Source: Acinetobacter pittii ANC 4050 (GTDB lineage: Bacteria; Pseudomonadota; Gammaproteobacteria; Pseudomonadales; Moraxellaceae). Taken from it: a stretch of 64,000 nt of DNA. Positions 9,517-18,884 of this stretch are shown one piece after another. A model generated the notes under the pieces. It was given only the letters and a program-made list of their open reading frames with translations, was not told the DNA's origin and searched no databases. Each line of letters starts with the position of its first letter. Position 1 is the stretch's first letter. The DNA is taken from positions 2,743,954-2,807,953 of the forward strand of contig NZ_KB976987.1 in NCBI RefSeq assembly GCF_000399685.1. The letters run 5' to 3'. A program made the position numbers and the translations under genes.

Positions 9517-9693
9517 ACACACCTCCTATTTCCATTCTTATAGTTTTGCTCTTTATAGTTATAAAATAGAGCTTATTCTTCTTTATATGCCATTTATTTC
9601 ACAATACGCAACACTGTATTCGCTACTCAAAGCTTTAAATCCTGTTCCATCATCCCTATTATGATGGGTAATTAAAATTTATGAGATTCTCCC

Positions 9694-10395
9694 ATGCGTG
9701 TTGATGTCTGGTCTGATGTAGTTTGCCCTTTCTGTTATATCGGCAAAAAACGTCTTGAACATGTAGCTGCTGAAGCCGGTATTGATCTTGAAATCCACTG
9801 GCATAGTTTTGAATTGGATCCTGATGCGCCAGCAAAACATGACACTTCGAATACTGAGCGCTTAGCTAAAAAATATGGCCGTACTTATGAAGAGATGGAA
9901 GAAATGGAGCGCAATATTGCGGCCATGGCTGCCTCTGAAGGTATTGATTTCCAATGGCAAAAGGCGAACTCAGGCAATAGTTTCAATGCACACCGCATTA
10001 TTCACCTTGCTCAAAGCAAAGGTTTAGGTAATGAAGCTAAAGAAGCGTTTTTTCATGCTTATATGACTGAAGGCCTCGCAATTGGCGAGCGTGAAGTTGT
10101 AGAAGAAATTGCATCACGTATTGGCCTTGATAATGCCGAAGTTGAATACGTACTAGATACCAACGAACTATCTGACTTTGTCCGCCATGATGAAAAAATT
10201 GCACGTGAACAACTCAATGTAACTGGTGTACCATTTTTTGTATTTGATCAAAGAATTGCTCTTGCTGGCGCTCAACCTCGTGAAGTCTTTTTACAAGTCT
10301 TAGAAAAAGCGCAAATCAAGGCAGATACTGAAGAAGTTGAGCAAGATGATGCAGCTGTTTGTACTGATGAATCATGTGATATTCCACAGAAATAA
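9694..10395 (+). CDS. DsbA-family (FrnE-like) thiol oxidoreductase
   Basis: A cytoplasmic thioredoxin-fold protein of 233 residues in the DsbA/FrnE (2-hydroxychromene-2-carboxylate isomerase-like) group. The active site C11-PF-C14 follows the first strand (RVDVWSDVV). A helical insert contains NSFNAHRIIHLAQ, and the cis-Pro loop is VTGVPFFVFD. A second Cys pair sits near the C-terminus (VCTDESCD), as in FrnE-type disulfide isomerases. No signal peptide is present. A 7-bp hairpin (CCATCAT/ATGATGG, 9647-9667) lies 26 bases before the ATG. A role in thiol-disulfide chemistry or stress is likely; the partner is unknown. Confidence 0.85.
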   Translation: MRVDVWSDVVCPFCYIGKKRLEHVAAEAGIDLEIHWHSFELDPDAPAKHDTSNTERLAKKYGRTYEEMEEMERNIAAMAASEGIDFQWQKANSGNSFNAHRIIHLAQSKGLGNEAKEAFFHAYMTEGLAIGEREVVEEIASRIGLDNAEVEYVLDTNELSDFVRHDEKIAREQLNVTGVPFFVFDQRIALAGAQPREVFLQVLEKAQIKADTEEVEQDDAAVCTDESCDIPQK

Positions 10396-10755
10396 ATGAA
10401 CACATTTAAAAATGTGATCAAATCGTATGTTTTGTCATCATTTTAGCAATAGAGCGTTCTAAAAAAAGAACTACCCAATTGCCAAAAATCAGTTTATTAT
10501 TGCCGCTTAGAATATTCGCGCTGTAATGTTCTGTTTTTTATGTGTTTAATGATCGGAATTTGAAGTTTCCTTGATCTATCATCCTCCAGTAATGGGGGAT
10601 TTTTTTTGGTTAAAAATAATGGCTAATAGCTTAAACTTTTTCCTTTATTTCAAATATGTAAAAAAAGTTAAATTTACTTAACTTTTGTGTCGCCCTCTTG
10701 ATTTTATTAGAAAAATCAACAAAAGTGGAAACAACAACAAAACATAAAGATAGAT
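10396..10755. other. Intergenic gap after the DsbA-like gene
   Basis: This 360-base gap contains a CACATTT/AAATGTG hairpin just after the stop codon (10401-10416), a GTTCT/AGAAC inverted repeat near 10455-10472, and an intrinsic terminator at 10581-10607. From about 10610 to 10755 it is AT-rich and must hold the promoter of the next gene. No protein-coding frame is supported. Confidence 0.5.
10581..10607 (+). terminator. Intrinsic terminator, 185 bases after the DsbA-like gene
   Basis: ATCCTCC (10581-10587) pairs with GGGGGAT (10594-10600), with one G-U pair and loop AGTAAT, followed by a run of seven T. It may end the DsbA-like transcript or a short RNA from the gap. Confidence 0.75.
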
Positions 10756-11898
10756 ATGAAAACATTTCATGTAATGCCGTACCGGCAGCTTTTTGCACTT
10801 TTAACAATTGGATTTGGTTCAGTATGCATCACTCATGCAGAGACCACCTCTTCTTCTGTAAACCAACAAGTAGAGAGTACATCAGCTGGAGTACAAACCG
10901 AAGCCTCTACAGATGAAAATGTATTAGATAAAATACCGCGTTGGGTGGACGCAACTCCAACCATTTTTCCAGAGCAGTCTAATCAACCTATTGTTCCACC
11001 TACCGAACAAACAGAAGATCAAACTTGGGTTGACCGTAAACAAAAGAAAATTCGTAATTGGGCCGATCGTACTTCTGAAAAAATTGATGATTGGTTTGGC
11101 GACGTCGATCCACAAAAACCAGCAACAGCAACCATTCGGGTAATGGTCGACAACTATTGGAATGAATACGACAACTTTGAAATTAAGCCCAGAATTCGCG
11201 GTAAGATTAAGCTCCCTACACTAGAAAAACGTCTAAGTGTAGTATTTGGTGATGACTCTTTAGATGATGAATTTAATAACAGTCCTGCCAATATTAATCA
11301 GAACCCGAATCAAGATCCAAACAAAAAATTAGATGGTAAACGAACTCGAGATGACAACAGCTCGATTGCTTTACGTTGGTCAAATTTCTCTAAAAAACTG
11401 CCTTTTGAAACCGATGCAGACTTAGGTATCCGTTCTGGGGACGATATTTATGTTCGTTTAAAAGCATCGAGAGATTGGCAACTCCGTAATGATTTTAAGT
11501 TCTATGCTGAGCAAATTTATCGTTATGGAATAGACAGCGAAAACTATTTACGTACCAATCTTGAACTTACACATGCCAGACCGAATCAACCGTTTTTATC
11601 AAATCAGTTCAGCTTAACTTATGCTGATGATCAAGACGATGATTTAGCTTGGGAAAACAGAACTTTCCGTGAGCACAGTTTCTTTGCAAATAACCGTTTT
11701 AACTATGGTATTTATACAAGCGGTTATTACAACGACAATGACTTACGTTTAAACAGTTGGGGGCCGTTTGTTTCATGGCGTCAACCCGTTTTACGTGAAT
11801 GGTTCTTTGTACAAGGCGATGTAAATTACTTTAATGACCACCGCGAAGATCGCAATCATTTTGTCAGCACCTTCTTACGCTTAGAAGCACTTTTTTAA
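10756..11898 (+). CDS. Predicted outer-membrane beta-barrel protein (tandem copy 1)
   Basis: A 380-residue exported protein. The signal peptide includes FALLTIGFGSVCITHA. A low-complexity Ser/Thr/Glu/Gln stretch follows, then a Trp-rich section (KIPRWVDATPT, RKQKKIRNWADR, IDDWFGD), then alternating amphipathic strands ending in STFLRLEALF. The terminal Phe is the usual outer-membrane assembly signal. No named family is recognised. The next gene encodes a related protein sharing RLNSWGPFVSWRQP and flanking strands. Function unknown; a pore or structural envelope role is plausible only by topology. Confidence 0.75.
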   Translation: MKTFHVMPYRQLFALLTIGFGSVCITHAETTSSSVNQQVESTSAGVQTEASTDENVLDKIPRWVDATPTIFPEQSNQPIVPPTEQTEDQTWVDRKQKKIRNWADRTSEKIDDWFGDVDPQKPATATIRVMVDNYWNEYDNFEIKPRIRGKIKLPTLEKRLSVVFGDDSLDDEFNNSPANINQNPNQDPNKKLDGKRTRDDNSSIALRWSNFSKKLPFETDADLGIRSGDDIYVRLKASRDWQLRNDFKFYAEQIYRYGIDSENYLRTNLELTHARPNQPFLSNQFSLTYADDQDDDLAWENRTFREHSFFANNRFNYGIYTSGYYNDNDLRLNSWGPFVSWRQPVLREWFFVQGDVNYFNDHREDRNHFVSTFLRLEALF

Positions 11899-12024
11899 GC
11901 TAGCCAACGTCACCTTGGAACCTCATCCAAGGTGATGAATCATAAAATACTTTTAAATAAAATTTTAAGCTTAGCCTTCTAAAGTACTGTTCTAATTTTT
12001 ATTTTTGATTCCTTCTCTTTAAAA

Positions 12025-12921
12025 ATGAATCAATTTTCTTCTTTTTCATTTCAAAATAGATCGACTATCTTCATTTGTATTTATAGTTTGGGTGTATTGG
12101 CTTTACTTCCCCATTCTCAATTTTTTTATCACTCTCTAAAACATAAAAGGTCACGGCGTTACCCCTATTCTTCTACAAGTTTCGCTCAAGTAAAACGGCA
12201 ATCACTTTCACACTCTCCTTGTGAAGTAGAGCCAAACAATAGCTTATCTGAGGCTCCTTTAATTCAAGAGCTTATGGCTGTATTCGGAAATGATACGTTA
12301 TGGAAACGTGCGACTCAGCCTGAACAAACTTATAAAGCTTTGGGTAAAAGAAAGAAGAAGAACTCATCAACCCAGGTTTCGGTCACAAATCCATTGAGTG
12401 CTAGCTGGGCCACCATTTCAACTTGGATGCCTTTTGAAAATGACCTTGATTTAGGCTCAAATTCAGATAGTGATATCTACGTACAATTTTTAGCAAAGAA
12501 GAAATGGAATTTGAGACATAACATTAGCATTGATACAGAACAGATCTTTCGTTACGGCTCTACTAGCCGAAATTACTCTGAAACTACCCTAAACTTAACG
12601 CAGAAAATGCAAGACAATACCCTTTTTGCTAACAAATTTAATGTGAATAAGAGTGAAAATGAAGATTACAACTGGGGTAACTGGACTTTCCAGCAATTTG
12701 AATTTGTAAAAGATAATAGTCTGACTTACGGTGTGTATAGCGGTGGCATCTACACGAAAAATGATATCCGACTCAATAGTTGGGGTCCCTACATTTCATG
12801 GCGACAACCAATATGGAGAGATTGGATTTTTATGCAAAATGATCTTAATTTTTTTAACCATCTTGATGATGACTCTAAGCATCAGCTTAGTGTCCAAATG
12901 AATCTAGAAGCTAATTTTTAG
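12025..12921 (+). CDS. Diverged paralogue of the preceding barrel protein (tandem copy 2)
   Basis: The 298-residue product aligns with the C-terminal two thirds of the upstream protein: MAVFGNDTL with VVFGDDSL, DLDLGSNSDSDIYVQF with DADLGIRSGDDIYVRL, and IRLNSWGPYISWRQP with LRLNSWGPFVSWRQP. It also ends in Phe (NLEANF). The early strands of the barrel (the part containing NYWNEYDNFEIKPRIRG in copy 1) are missing, and its N-terminus (STIFICIYSLGVLALL) is only a weak export signal. The ATG lacks a good ribosome binding site. It may be a decaying duplicate or a specialised smaller form. Confidence 0.6.
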   Translation: MNQFSSFSFQNRSTIFICIYSLGVLALLPHSQFFYHSLKHKRSRRYPYSSTSFAQVKRQSLSHSPCEVEPNNSLSEAPLIQELMAVFGNDTLWKRATQPEQTYKALGKRKKKNSSTQVSVTNPLSASWATISTWMPFENDLDLGSNSDSDIYVQFLAKKKWNLRHNISIDTEQIFRYGSTSRNYSETTLNLTQKMQDNTLFANKFNVNKSENEDYNWGNWTFQQFEFVKDNSLTYGVYSGGIYTKNDIRLNSWGPYISWRQPIWRDWIFMQNDLNFFNHLDDDSKHQLSVQMNLEANF

Positions 12922-12936
12922 CCAAATATCATCAAG

Positions 12937-12964
12937 TTGTGGATAACTCTTTCTTTATCCACAA
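12937..12964. promoter_or_regulatory. Inverted pair of consensus DnaA-box sequences
   Basis: TTGTGGATAA (12937-12946) and TTATCCACAA (12955-12964) are perfect inverted repeats with an 8-base centre. Each contains the consensus DnaA box TTATCCACA. It lies between two convergent genes. As RNA it would be a strong 10-bp hairpin, so it may simply be part of the terminator region. Confidence 0.5.
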
Positions 12965-12998
12965 AAAAGCCCCTGAACATTCAAAGGCTTTTTTTTAA
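12963..12998. terminator. Bidirectional terminator between the barrel gene and htpG
   Basis: AAAAAAGCC (from 12963) pairs with GGCTTTTTT (from 12986) around a 14-base loop, with T-runs on both strands. It ends the rightward barrel gene and leftward htpG. Confidence 0.7.
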
Positions 12999-13004
12999 GC
13001 TAAA

Positions 13005-14924
13005 TTACTTCAGCAATAAGCTATTAATACGTTTTACATAAGCAGCAGGGTCTTCTGGTAAACCACCTTCAGCAATGACAGCCTGATCGAAAATCACGTT
13101 TGCCAAATCATCAAATTGCTCTGACCCATCAAGTTTCTTCACTAAAGGATGCTCAGGGTTAATTTCTAAAATCGGTTTAATTTCCGGCACCGCTTGCCCT
13201 GCTTGTTTCAGCATACGGATGAGTTGAGGAGATAACTCACCTTCGCTCGTTACTAAACACGCAGGAGAATCAACTAGACGCGTAGTTACACGTACTTCTT
13301 TAGTTTTAGCCTTCAATGAGTCACTTAATTTCTCAACAACAGGCTTAAACTGTTCAGCTGCTTCCTCAAGTGCTTTTTTCTCTTCAGCATCTTGCAAGTC
13401 GCCTAAATCAACCGCGCCTTTAGATACATTCTTTAATGGCGTACCGTCAAACTCATGAACAAAATTCATTGCCCACTCGTCAACACGCTCTGCCATTAAT
13501 AATACTTCAATGCCTTTTTTCTTGAACAACTCAAGCTGTGGTGAGTTTTTCGCTGCCGCTAAGCTATCAGCAGTCACATAATAGATGGCTTTTTGGCCCT
13601 CTTTCATGCGTGCCTTATAATCGGCAAAAGAAGTCGTCACTTCATCATTTGTCGATGTTGCATAACGTAATAATTTTAAAATACGTTCGCGGTTACCAAA
13701 GTCTTCACCCAAGCCTTCTTTAATTACTGAGCCAAACTCACTGTAGAAGGTCTTGAATTTTTCTTGGTCTTTTTCATCTTCTGATTTAGCTAAACCATCA
13801 AGCAAAGTTAATACACGGCGCGCATTACCTTCACGAATTGTTTTGACATCACGGCTTTCTTGCAACAACTCACGGCTAACATTAAGCGGTAAATCCGCAC
13901 TATCCACAACACCTTGAACAAAGCGTAAATAGTTTGGAATTAAATTATCCGCATCATCCATAATAAAGACACGTTTTACATATAGCTTAATTCCCGCTTT
14001 TGCTTCTCGTGTAAAAATGTCATGTGGTGCTTTACTTGGAATATAAAGTAATTGCGTATATTCAGTACTACCTTCAACACGGTTATGTGCCCAAGCCAGT
14101 GGTGCTTCAAAGTCATGCGTTAAGTTTTTATAGAACTCAACATATTGCTCTTCCGTGACTTCACTCTTGTTACGTGTCCATAATGCACTTGCCGAGTTAA
14201 TTGCTTCCCACTCGTCAGTTTTGACCATTTGGCCGCCTTTAGGCTCTTCCCCTTCAGCAACCTCTTCTTCCTGCCAAACTTCTTTTTGCATTTCAATTGG
14301 CAAGCTAATGTGGTCAGAGTATTTATTAACGATCTGCTTAACTTTATAAGACTCTAGATAGTCAAGCGCGTCATCACGTAAGTGAAGAATAATGTCGGTA
14401 CCACGTGAAGCCTTATCAATTTGCTGAACTTCAAACTCACCTGTACCGCCACTAATCCAGCGCACCCCTTCAGATGCATCTAGACCCGCACGGCGTGATT
14501 CAACCGTAATTTTATCGGCAACAATAAAACCTGAATAAAAACCAACACCAAATTGACCAATCAATTGAGCATCTGCTTTTTGATCGCCCGTCAATTTTGA
14601 CATGAAATCTTTAGTACCTGACTTCGCAATCGTACCTAAGTTATCAATTGCTTCTTGTTGGCTTAAACCAATACCGTTATCAGAAATTGTTAAGGTCTTA
14701 TCTTCTTTATTTAAGCTGATTCGTACATGCAAGTCTGGATCATTTTCATAATATTCAGGATGATTAATTCCTTCAAAACGCAACTTATCACATGCATCTG
14801 ATGCATTAGAGATAAGCTCACGTAAGAAAATCTCAGGGTTAGAATAGAGAGAATGCGTCACTAAATGTAAAAGCTGTGCAACTTCTGCTTGGAAACTATA
14901 ATTTTGTGATGCTTGTTCACTCAT
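13005..14924 (-). CDS. htpG: HtpG, bacterial Hsp90 chaperone
   Basis: HtpG is the ATP-dependent, dimeric Hsp90 chaperone of the cytosol. The 639-residue protein has the GHKL ATPase domain with [38 protein letters not shown] and [11 protein letters not shown], a middle domain with [11 protein letters not shown] and [10 protein letters not shown], and a C-terminal dimerisation domain. The ATG follows AAGGAG at a normal distance. It is a single gene whose leader is about 100 bases long; I did not identify a heat-shock promoter by eye. No anomaly is visible. Confidence 0.97.
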   Translation of the reverse strand: MSEQASQNYSFQAEVAQLLHLVTHSLYSNPEIFLRELISNASDACDKLRFEGINHPEYYENDPDLHVRISLNKEDKTLTISDNGIGLSQQEAIDNLGTIAKSGTKDFMSKLTGDQKADAQLIGQFGVGFYSGFIVADKITVESRRAGLDASEGVRWISGGTGEFEVQQIDKASRGTDIILHLRDDALDYLESYKVKQIVNKYSDHISLPIEMQKEVWQEEEVAEGEEPKGGQMVKTDEWEAINSASALWTRNKSEVTEEQYVEFYKNLTHDFEAPLAWAHNRVEGSTEYTQLLYIPSKAPHDIFTREAKAGIKLYVKRVFIMDDADNLIPNYLRFVQGVVDSADLPLNVSRELLQESRDVKTIREGNARRVLTLLDGLAKSEDEKDQEKFKTFYSEFGSVIKEGLGEDFGNRERILKLLRYATSTNDEVTTSFADYKARMKEGQKAIYYVTADSLAAAKNSPQLELFKKKGIEVLLMAERVDEWAMNFVHEFDGTPLKNVSKGAVDLGDLQDAEEKKALEEAAEQFKPVVEKLSDSLKAKTKEVRVTTRLVDSPACLVTSEGELSPQLIRMLKQAGQAVPEIKPILEINPEHPLVKKLDGSEQFDDLANVIFDQAVIAEGGLPEDPAAYVKRINSLLLK

Positions 14925-15025
14925 AAATCACTCCTTAAATTTTGAAGCTGTTTGTTCTCGAATGCTTTATGAATGGAGTACTTCTAGAATTTTTCAATCC
15001 TGAATATTAAAAATTTTTACTCTAA

Positions 15026-15379
15026 TTAAAATGGACCGTGGCTTAACACTCTATCTTGCAATATCGTGTCTAACTGTTTTTGGCGTTGTTGATAAGCATT
15101 GCTAATACAACTTACGCTAGCCGCACAAGCATTTCGCTTTTTCAACCATTGGTATTGAGCATCTTTCTGACTATCACGACCACCCATCGGTAAAGCATGC
15201 AGGACAATTTGATACGTTGTTGCCATTTTTACATCAGCATCATTTAAAGACCGATTTTTACAGATACTTTTTTCCGTTTTCGTTTTTGCAGCATTACACG
15301 AAAAACTCGCAGCTTGTGAACTTTGTGTAAAAACAATACCGCTCAGAAGTGCGAAACAAATCGCTAATTTGTTATTCAT
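15026..15379 (-). CDS. LprI-like exported protein (DUF1311)
   Basis: A 117-residue exported protein with signal peptide MNNKLAICFALLSGIVFTQS ending near SQA. The mature domain matches the DUF1311/LprI N-terminal pattern: SFSCNAAKTKTEKSIC, later LKKRNACAASVSCISNAYQQ, giving four conserved Cys residues that probably form disulfides in the periplasm. Family members include a lysozyme inhibitor in Mycobacterium and many uncharacterised proteins, so lysozyme inhibition here is only a possibility. It stands alone between htpG and an OmpW-like gene. Confidence 0.8.
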   Translation of the reverse strand: MNNKLAICFALLSGIVFTQSSQAASFSCNAAKTKTEKSICKNRSLNDADVKMATTYQIVLHALPMGGRDSQKDAQYQWLKKRNACAASVSCISNAYQQRQKQLDTILQDRVLSHGPF

Positions 15380-15489
15380 GTTTTTCTTCCCATGTTTGTA
15401 ATGAATAGAAATTAGTTTAGAAAAAAACTTGCAGTAAATATGTATAAAACTGTCTGTTTTATGCTTTTTTAGTGCAAATAAAGTGCATA

Positions 15490-15519
15490 AAAAAACCTCA
15501 CATAAAATATATGTGAGGT
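15490..15519 (-). terminator. Terminator of the OmpW-like gene
   Basis: ACCTCACATA (15495-15504) pairs with TATGTGAGGT (15510-15519). On the reverse strand the stem is followed by TTTTTTT. It lies 46 bases beyond the stop codon of the OmpW-like gene. Confidence 0.85.
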
Positions 15520-15565
15520 GCCTGAGTCTAGGTTTATTATTATATTTTTCTATTTATTATTATGC

Positions 15566-16156
15566 TTAGAATTTATAGCTATAACCTAGTGTGTAAACAA
15601 AAGGATTAATATCTAGATCAAACTTGTAGTTAGCAATTGATGGATCAATTGTTACTTCAGGACTAATATCAGCATAACGTACATCTACAAATACACCCCA
15701 GTTTTTCGCATCAGCAGGTTGGAAATTAAAACCAACTTGTCCTGCCAAACCAAAATCTTCTTTAACTTTTACTGCTGCCCCTTCTTCATCCCAAGGAATA
15801 AATGCTGTAGCGCCAATACCAATATACGGTGTGAAACGAGTCGAGTTTTTAAAATGATATTTCGCAGTAATTGTTGGTGGTAACTGTTTAATACGTGCTG
15901 CATTTTTGCCATCTAGCAATACATCATGGTTAACTGGTGTTGCTAATAATAATTCTGCCGAAAATGGAGATTGGCCAAAGAAGTATTCTACTGATGGTGT
16001 AAATGCATATTCATGATCTGCTTTTACCACGCCTAAAGGTGTTGTTGTATCTTCTGATGGAGCAATAACACTACCACCAAATTTCACTTGCCAGTTACCA
16101 GCAAAAGTAAAAGAAGACATCCCCATTAATGCAATAACCAAAGCTTTTTTGAACAC
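15566..16156 (-). CDS. OmpW-family outer-membrane protein
   Basis: An eight-stranded OmpW/AlkL-type barrel is indicated by strand patterns and by motifs such as LPPTITAKYHF and TPYIGIGATAFI, ending in YTLGYSYKF with terminal Phe. The product is 196 residues. Start choice: a GTG at 16156 lies eight bases after GGAG and gives a clean signal peptide (VFKKALVIALMGMSSFTFA); the longer frame from an upstream ATG at 16195 would place extra polar residues before it. OmpW proteins form narrow hydrophobic channels for small apolar compounds or cations (family knowledge). The gene is monocistronic, with a long AT-rich upstream region. Confidence 0.85.
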   Translation of the reverse strand: MFKKALVIALMGMSSFTFAGNWQVKFGGSVIAPSEDTTTPLGVVKADHEYAFTPSVEYFFGQSPFSAELLLATPVNHDVLLDGKNAARIKQLPPTITAKYHFKNSTRFTPYIGIGATAFIPWDEEGAAVKVKEDFGLAGQVGFNFQPADAKNWGVFVDVRYADISPEVTIDPSIANYKFDLDINPFVYTLGYSYKF

Positions 16157-16264
16157 TTTAATATCTCCAACCTTATTTATATTTATAATAAACATTTATT
16201 TTAAAACCATGCAATACTCATTATAAAATTATTTTATTATTTATTTTTAAATAACTGTTTTAAA

Positions 16265-16385
16265 TAAAATTATATATTACCCAACCATTTTAATAGGTTT
16301 TTATTCCAACCTTATTAATCAAGATTATTTTATATTACCAACTATTTTAATAAACTTTTTAATTCCGAGTATTTTAATATAATTT
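16265..16385. repeat. Imperfect AT-rich direct repeats upstream of the OmpW-like gene
   Basis: Two copies of a block of about 38 bases, beginning TATATTACC and containing AACYATTTTAATA followed by a T-run and ATTCC, occur at about 16270 and 16333. A third partial copy (GTATTTTAATATAATT) follows. The 16157-16485 gap otherwise holds only the antiporter terminator and presumably the OmpW-like promoter. Confidence 0.5.
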
Positions 16386-16412
16386 ATTTTAAATACATAT
16401 TTTATTTAGACA

Positions 16413-16460
16413 ACAAAAAACCTTCTTAATTGAAATCTAAAGATTATGATTAAGAAGGTT
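16413..16460 (-). terminator. Terminator of the antiporter gene
   Basis: A perfect 12-bp stem AACCTTCTTAAT (16419-16430) and ATTAAGAAGGTT (16449-16460) surrounds an 18-base loop. On the reverse strand it is followed by TTTTTTG. It lies 26 bases after the antiporter stop codon. Confidence 0.8.
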
Positions 16461-16485
16461 TACACTTTAATATTTTATAAAAACT

Positions 16486-17910
16486 TTATAAAACCATTGC
16501 AGCGATCCAGCCAAAAATTAATAGCGGAATATTAAAGTGAATAAAGGTAGGTACAACTGTATCCCAAATATGATCATGTTGCCCATCTACCCCTAAACCA
16601 GCTGTTGGCCCTAAGGTTGAATCAGAGGCTGGCGATCCAGCATCACCTAATGCTGCTGCCGTACCAATAAGTGCAATCGTTGCTAATGGTGAGAAACCAA
16701 ACTGCACACATAAAGGCACATAAATAACAGCTAATACAGGAACACTTGAGAAAGATGAACCAATACCAATTGTGACAAATAGACCAATACAAAGCATTAA
16801 GAAAGCAGCAAGTGCACGATTATCTCCAATAATCTCAACTACACCATTTACTAACTGATTAATATCACCAGTATGGGTCATGACCGAGGCGAAGCCGGCA
16901 GCAGAAATCATGATGAAACCTACTAAAGCCATCATACGCATGCCTTGTACAAAGACATCATCAGCATCTTGCCATTTGAAAATTCCGGCAGTAGATAGAA
17001 CAGCAAAACCGACTAAACCACCTAAAATCATCGAACCTGAATACAGCTGCGCAGCGAGCGTTAAGCCAATTGCGAGCAATGCCATCAAGATTGTTTTCTT
17101 TGCAATAACCGGGGCTTGCTCTGCCTCATGCTTTAACTCCTCAGCATCTGCTTTTAAGTCAGCTGTTTGAACTTCTGTATTTGCACGAAGAGGTTTATCT
17201 AAATCGATCGTGGTCACAGGCGTGATATTACGATCTGCATAAATTCTTGGTTTACGGTAGCTAATAAATACCGCAACCAAGGTGCCTAAAACCATCCCTA
17301 AAACAGGAATAGCCATGCCAATTGGCATCATTGCTCGATCAACATGTAAGCCATACGCCGCACCAATCTTGTTGATATTTCCCATCAAAATCTGTTCAAG
17401 GAAAATTGCACCAAAACCAACCGGAAGAAAAATATAAGTCCCGACTAAACCTAGCGTAAGTACGCAAGCTGCTGCTCGACGGTCTAATTTTAGATGGTTC
17501 ATTACTTTTAATAGTGGCGGCACCAATACTGGAATAAAAGCAATATGAACCGGAATAAGGTTTTGAGAGAAAATAGCAGAAATTAATAAAATACCTAAGA
17601 GTAGATATTTCACTTTGGTCTGACGGCTTTTCCCAGCCTCCATTCCCAATAAACCAATCAGCTTATGAGCAAGTAAATCAGGTAATCCAGATTTTGAAAG
17701 TGCTAGAGCGAATGCCCCTAACACCGCATAGGCAAGTGCAACTTCAGCACCATCGCCAAGACCAGCGTTAAAAGCTTCAACGGTTTGAGAAAGGCTTAAA
17801 CCTGCTACGAGGCCGCCCACAATGGCAGAAACCACTAAAGTCAGTACGACAGAGACGCGCGCCAGTGATAATAGGAACATCACTGCAATCGCAATAACGA
17901 CAGCATTCAT
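16486..17910 (-). CDS. NhaC-superfamily Na+/H+ antiporter-like permease (YuiF type)
   Basis: An inner-membrane transporter of 474 residues with about a dozen hydrophobic segments and a central polar loop near residues 225-275. The C-terminal half contains GSSFSSVPVLAVIYVPL and the conserved GSPASDSTLGPTAGL loop typical of the NhaC/YuiF group of ion-coupled transporters. The N-terminal half has SQNLIPVHIAFIPVLVPPL. The ion or solute cannot be read from sequence: Na+/H+ exchange and amino-acid uptake have both been proposed for the group. The gene is monocistronic with its own terminator. Confidence 0.8.
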   Translation of the reverse strand: MNAVVIAIAVMFLLSLARVSVVLTLVVSAIVGGLVAGLSLSQTVEAFNAGLGDGAEVALAYAVLGAFALALSKSGLPDLLAHKLIGLLGMEAGKSRQTKVKYLLLGILLISAIFSQNLIPVHIAFIPVLVPPLLKVMNHLKLDRRAAACVLTLGLVGTYIFLPVGFGAIFLEQILMGNINKIGAAYGLHVDRAMMPIGMAIPVLGMVLGTLVAVFISYRKPRIYADRNITPVTTIDLDKPLRANTEVQTADLKADAEELKHEAEQAPVIAKKTILMALLAIGLTLAAQLYSGSMILGGLVGFAVLSTAGIFKWQDADDVFVQGMRMMALVGFIMISAAGFASVMTHTGDINQLVNGVVEIIGDNRALAAFLMLCIGLFVTIGIGSSFSSVPVLAVIYVPLCVQFGFSPLATIALIGTAAALGDAGSPASDSTLGPTAGLGVDGQHDHIWDTVVPTFIHFNIPLLIFGWIAAMVL

Positions 17911-18011
17911 GAATAAGTTCAGAGCAAAACAAAAGGCGATATTCTAGCAGATTCATTTCTATGAAGCCGAAAATATCGCCGAATTAACAGTTTTATGCAG
18001 TTATTTCACTG

Positions 18012-18884
18012 TTAAGCTTGAGCTTTAATAAACTCACGAATATGAGTTGCTATTTTCTCTGGCTCACTCAGAATCGCCCAGTGATTTGCGTTAAGCTCTA
18101 CATATTCAAATTTTTCAACCCACTTTGGCATAGCCTCAGTAATGTATTCAGGACTCACAAAAGTATCATATTTTAGAATAACCGCTTTTACTGGACATTG
18201 TGCATAACGTTGACGTGGGCCAGTTAAGCGAGGAATAAAATTGGCACGATATAAATTAATGCCATATTTTCCATCAGCATTAATATTATTATTTAAAGGT
18301 AAATTACTTTTTCTTTCTAATTGAGTAAGAATTTTCCCCCATTTTTCTGGGCTAAAAAGAGACCATACTGTTGGTGCTATTAACGGAAGATGAAATGCGC
18401 CGATATACCAAGATTTGCTTAATATTTTTAAGATTTGAGCTGGTGAAGACTTAACTTTATCACGTAAAAATAAAGCCGCATGATCAAGACATGGCCCAGA
18501 AATGGTGGTGTATGATAATAAACGACCTTTAAACTTAGGCTCGGTTGCAGATTCCCAAGACTGAATTGAACCCCAATCATGCGCAGCCATATGGAATTGA
18601 CGATTTGGCAATAACTCATCAACAACTTCTTGAAGATCTAAAGATAAACGTTCTAAACGGTAATCACGTATACGTTTTGGTATAGATGACAAACCTGCTC
18701 CACGCACATCGTAAGTAACAATGTAGAAGTCATTGATCAAATGCTCAATGATTGATTCCCATACTTCTTGATTGTCTGGATAGCCATGTACTAAAACCAA
18801 AGGAGTATTTTTTTCATCACCCCATGTTTTGGCACAAAGCGTTTGTTGATCACTTGTTGTTACTGTATGAACTTTTGGCTGCAT
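18012..18884 (-). CDS. Alpha/beta hydrolase, epoxide hydrolase or dehalogenase-like
   Basis: A 290-residue cytosolic alpha/beta hydrolase. The oxyanion motif is HGYPDNQEVW, and the nucleophile elbow is AHDWGSIQSWE: an Asp nucleophile, as in epoxide hydrolases and haloalkane dehalogenases rather than Ser esterases. A cap domain follows. The catalytic His is in NANHWAILSEPEKIA, and a candidate acid is in LKYDTFVSPEY. The second in-frame ATG (18884) has TAGGA seven bases upstream and is chosen over the ATG at 18890. It is divergent from a hotdog thioesterase gene. The true substrate is unknown. Confidence 0.78.
   Translation of the reverse strand: MQPKVHTVTTSDQQTLCAKTWGDEKNTPLVLVHGYPDNQEVWESIIEHLINDFYIVTYDVRGAGLSSIPKRIRDYRLERLSLDLQEVVDELLPNRQFHMAAHDWGSIQSWESATEPKFKGRLLSYTTISGPCLDHAALFLRDKVKSSPAQILKILSKSWYIGAFHLPLIAPTVWSLFSPEKWGKILTQLERKSNLPLNNNINADGKYGINLYRANFIPRLTGPRQRYAQCPVKAVILKYDTFVSPEYITEAMPKWVEKFEYVELNANHWAILSEPEKIATHIREFIKAQA

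Noticed and set aside
9647..9667. CCATCAT/ATGATGG hairpin as a riboswitch before the DsbA-like gene
   Set aside because: A 7-bp stem alone has no conserved riboswitch core; it is mentioned in the gene entry only.
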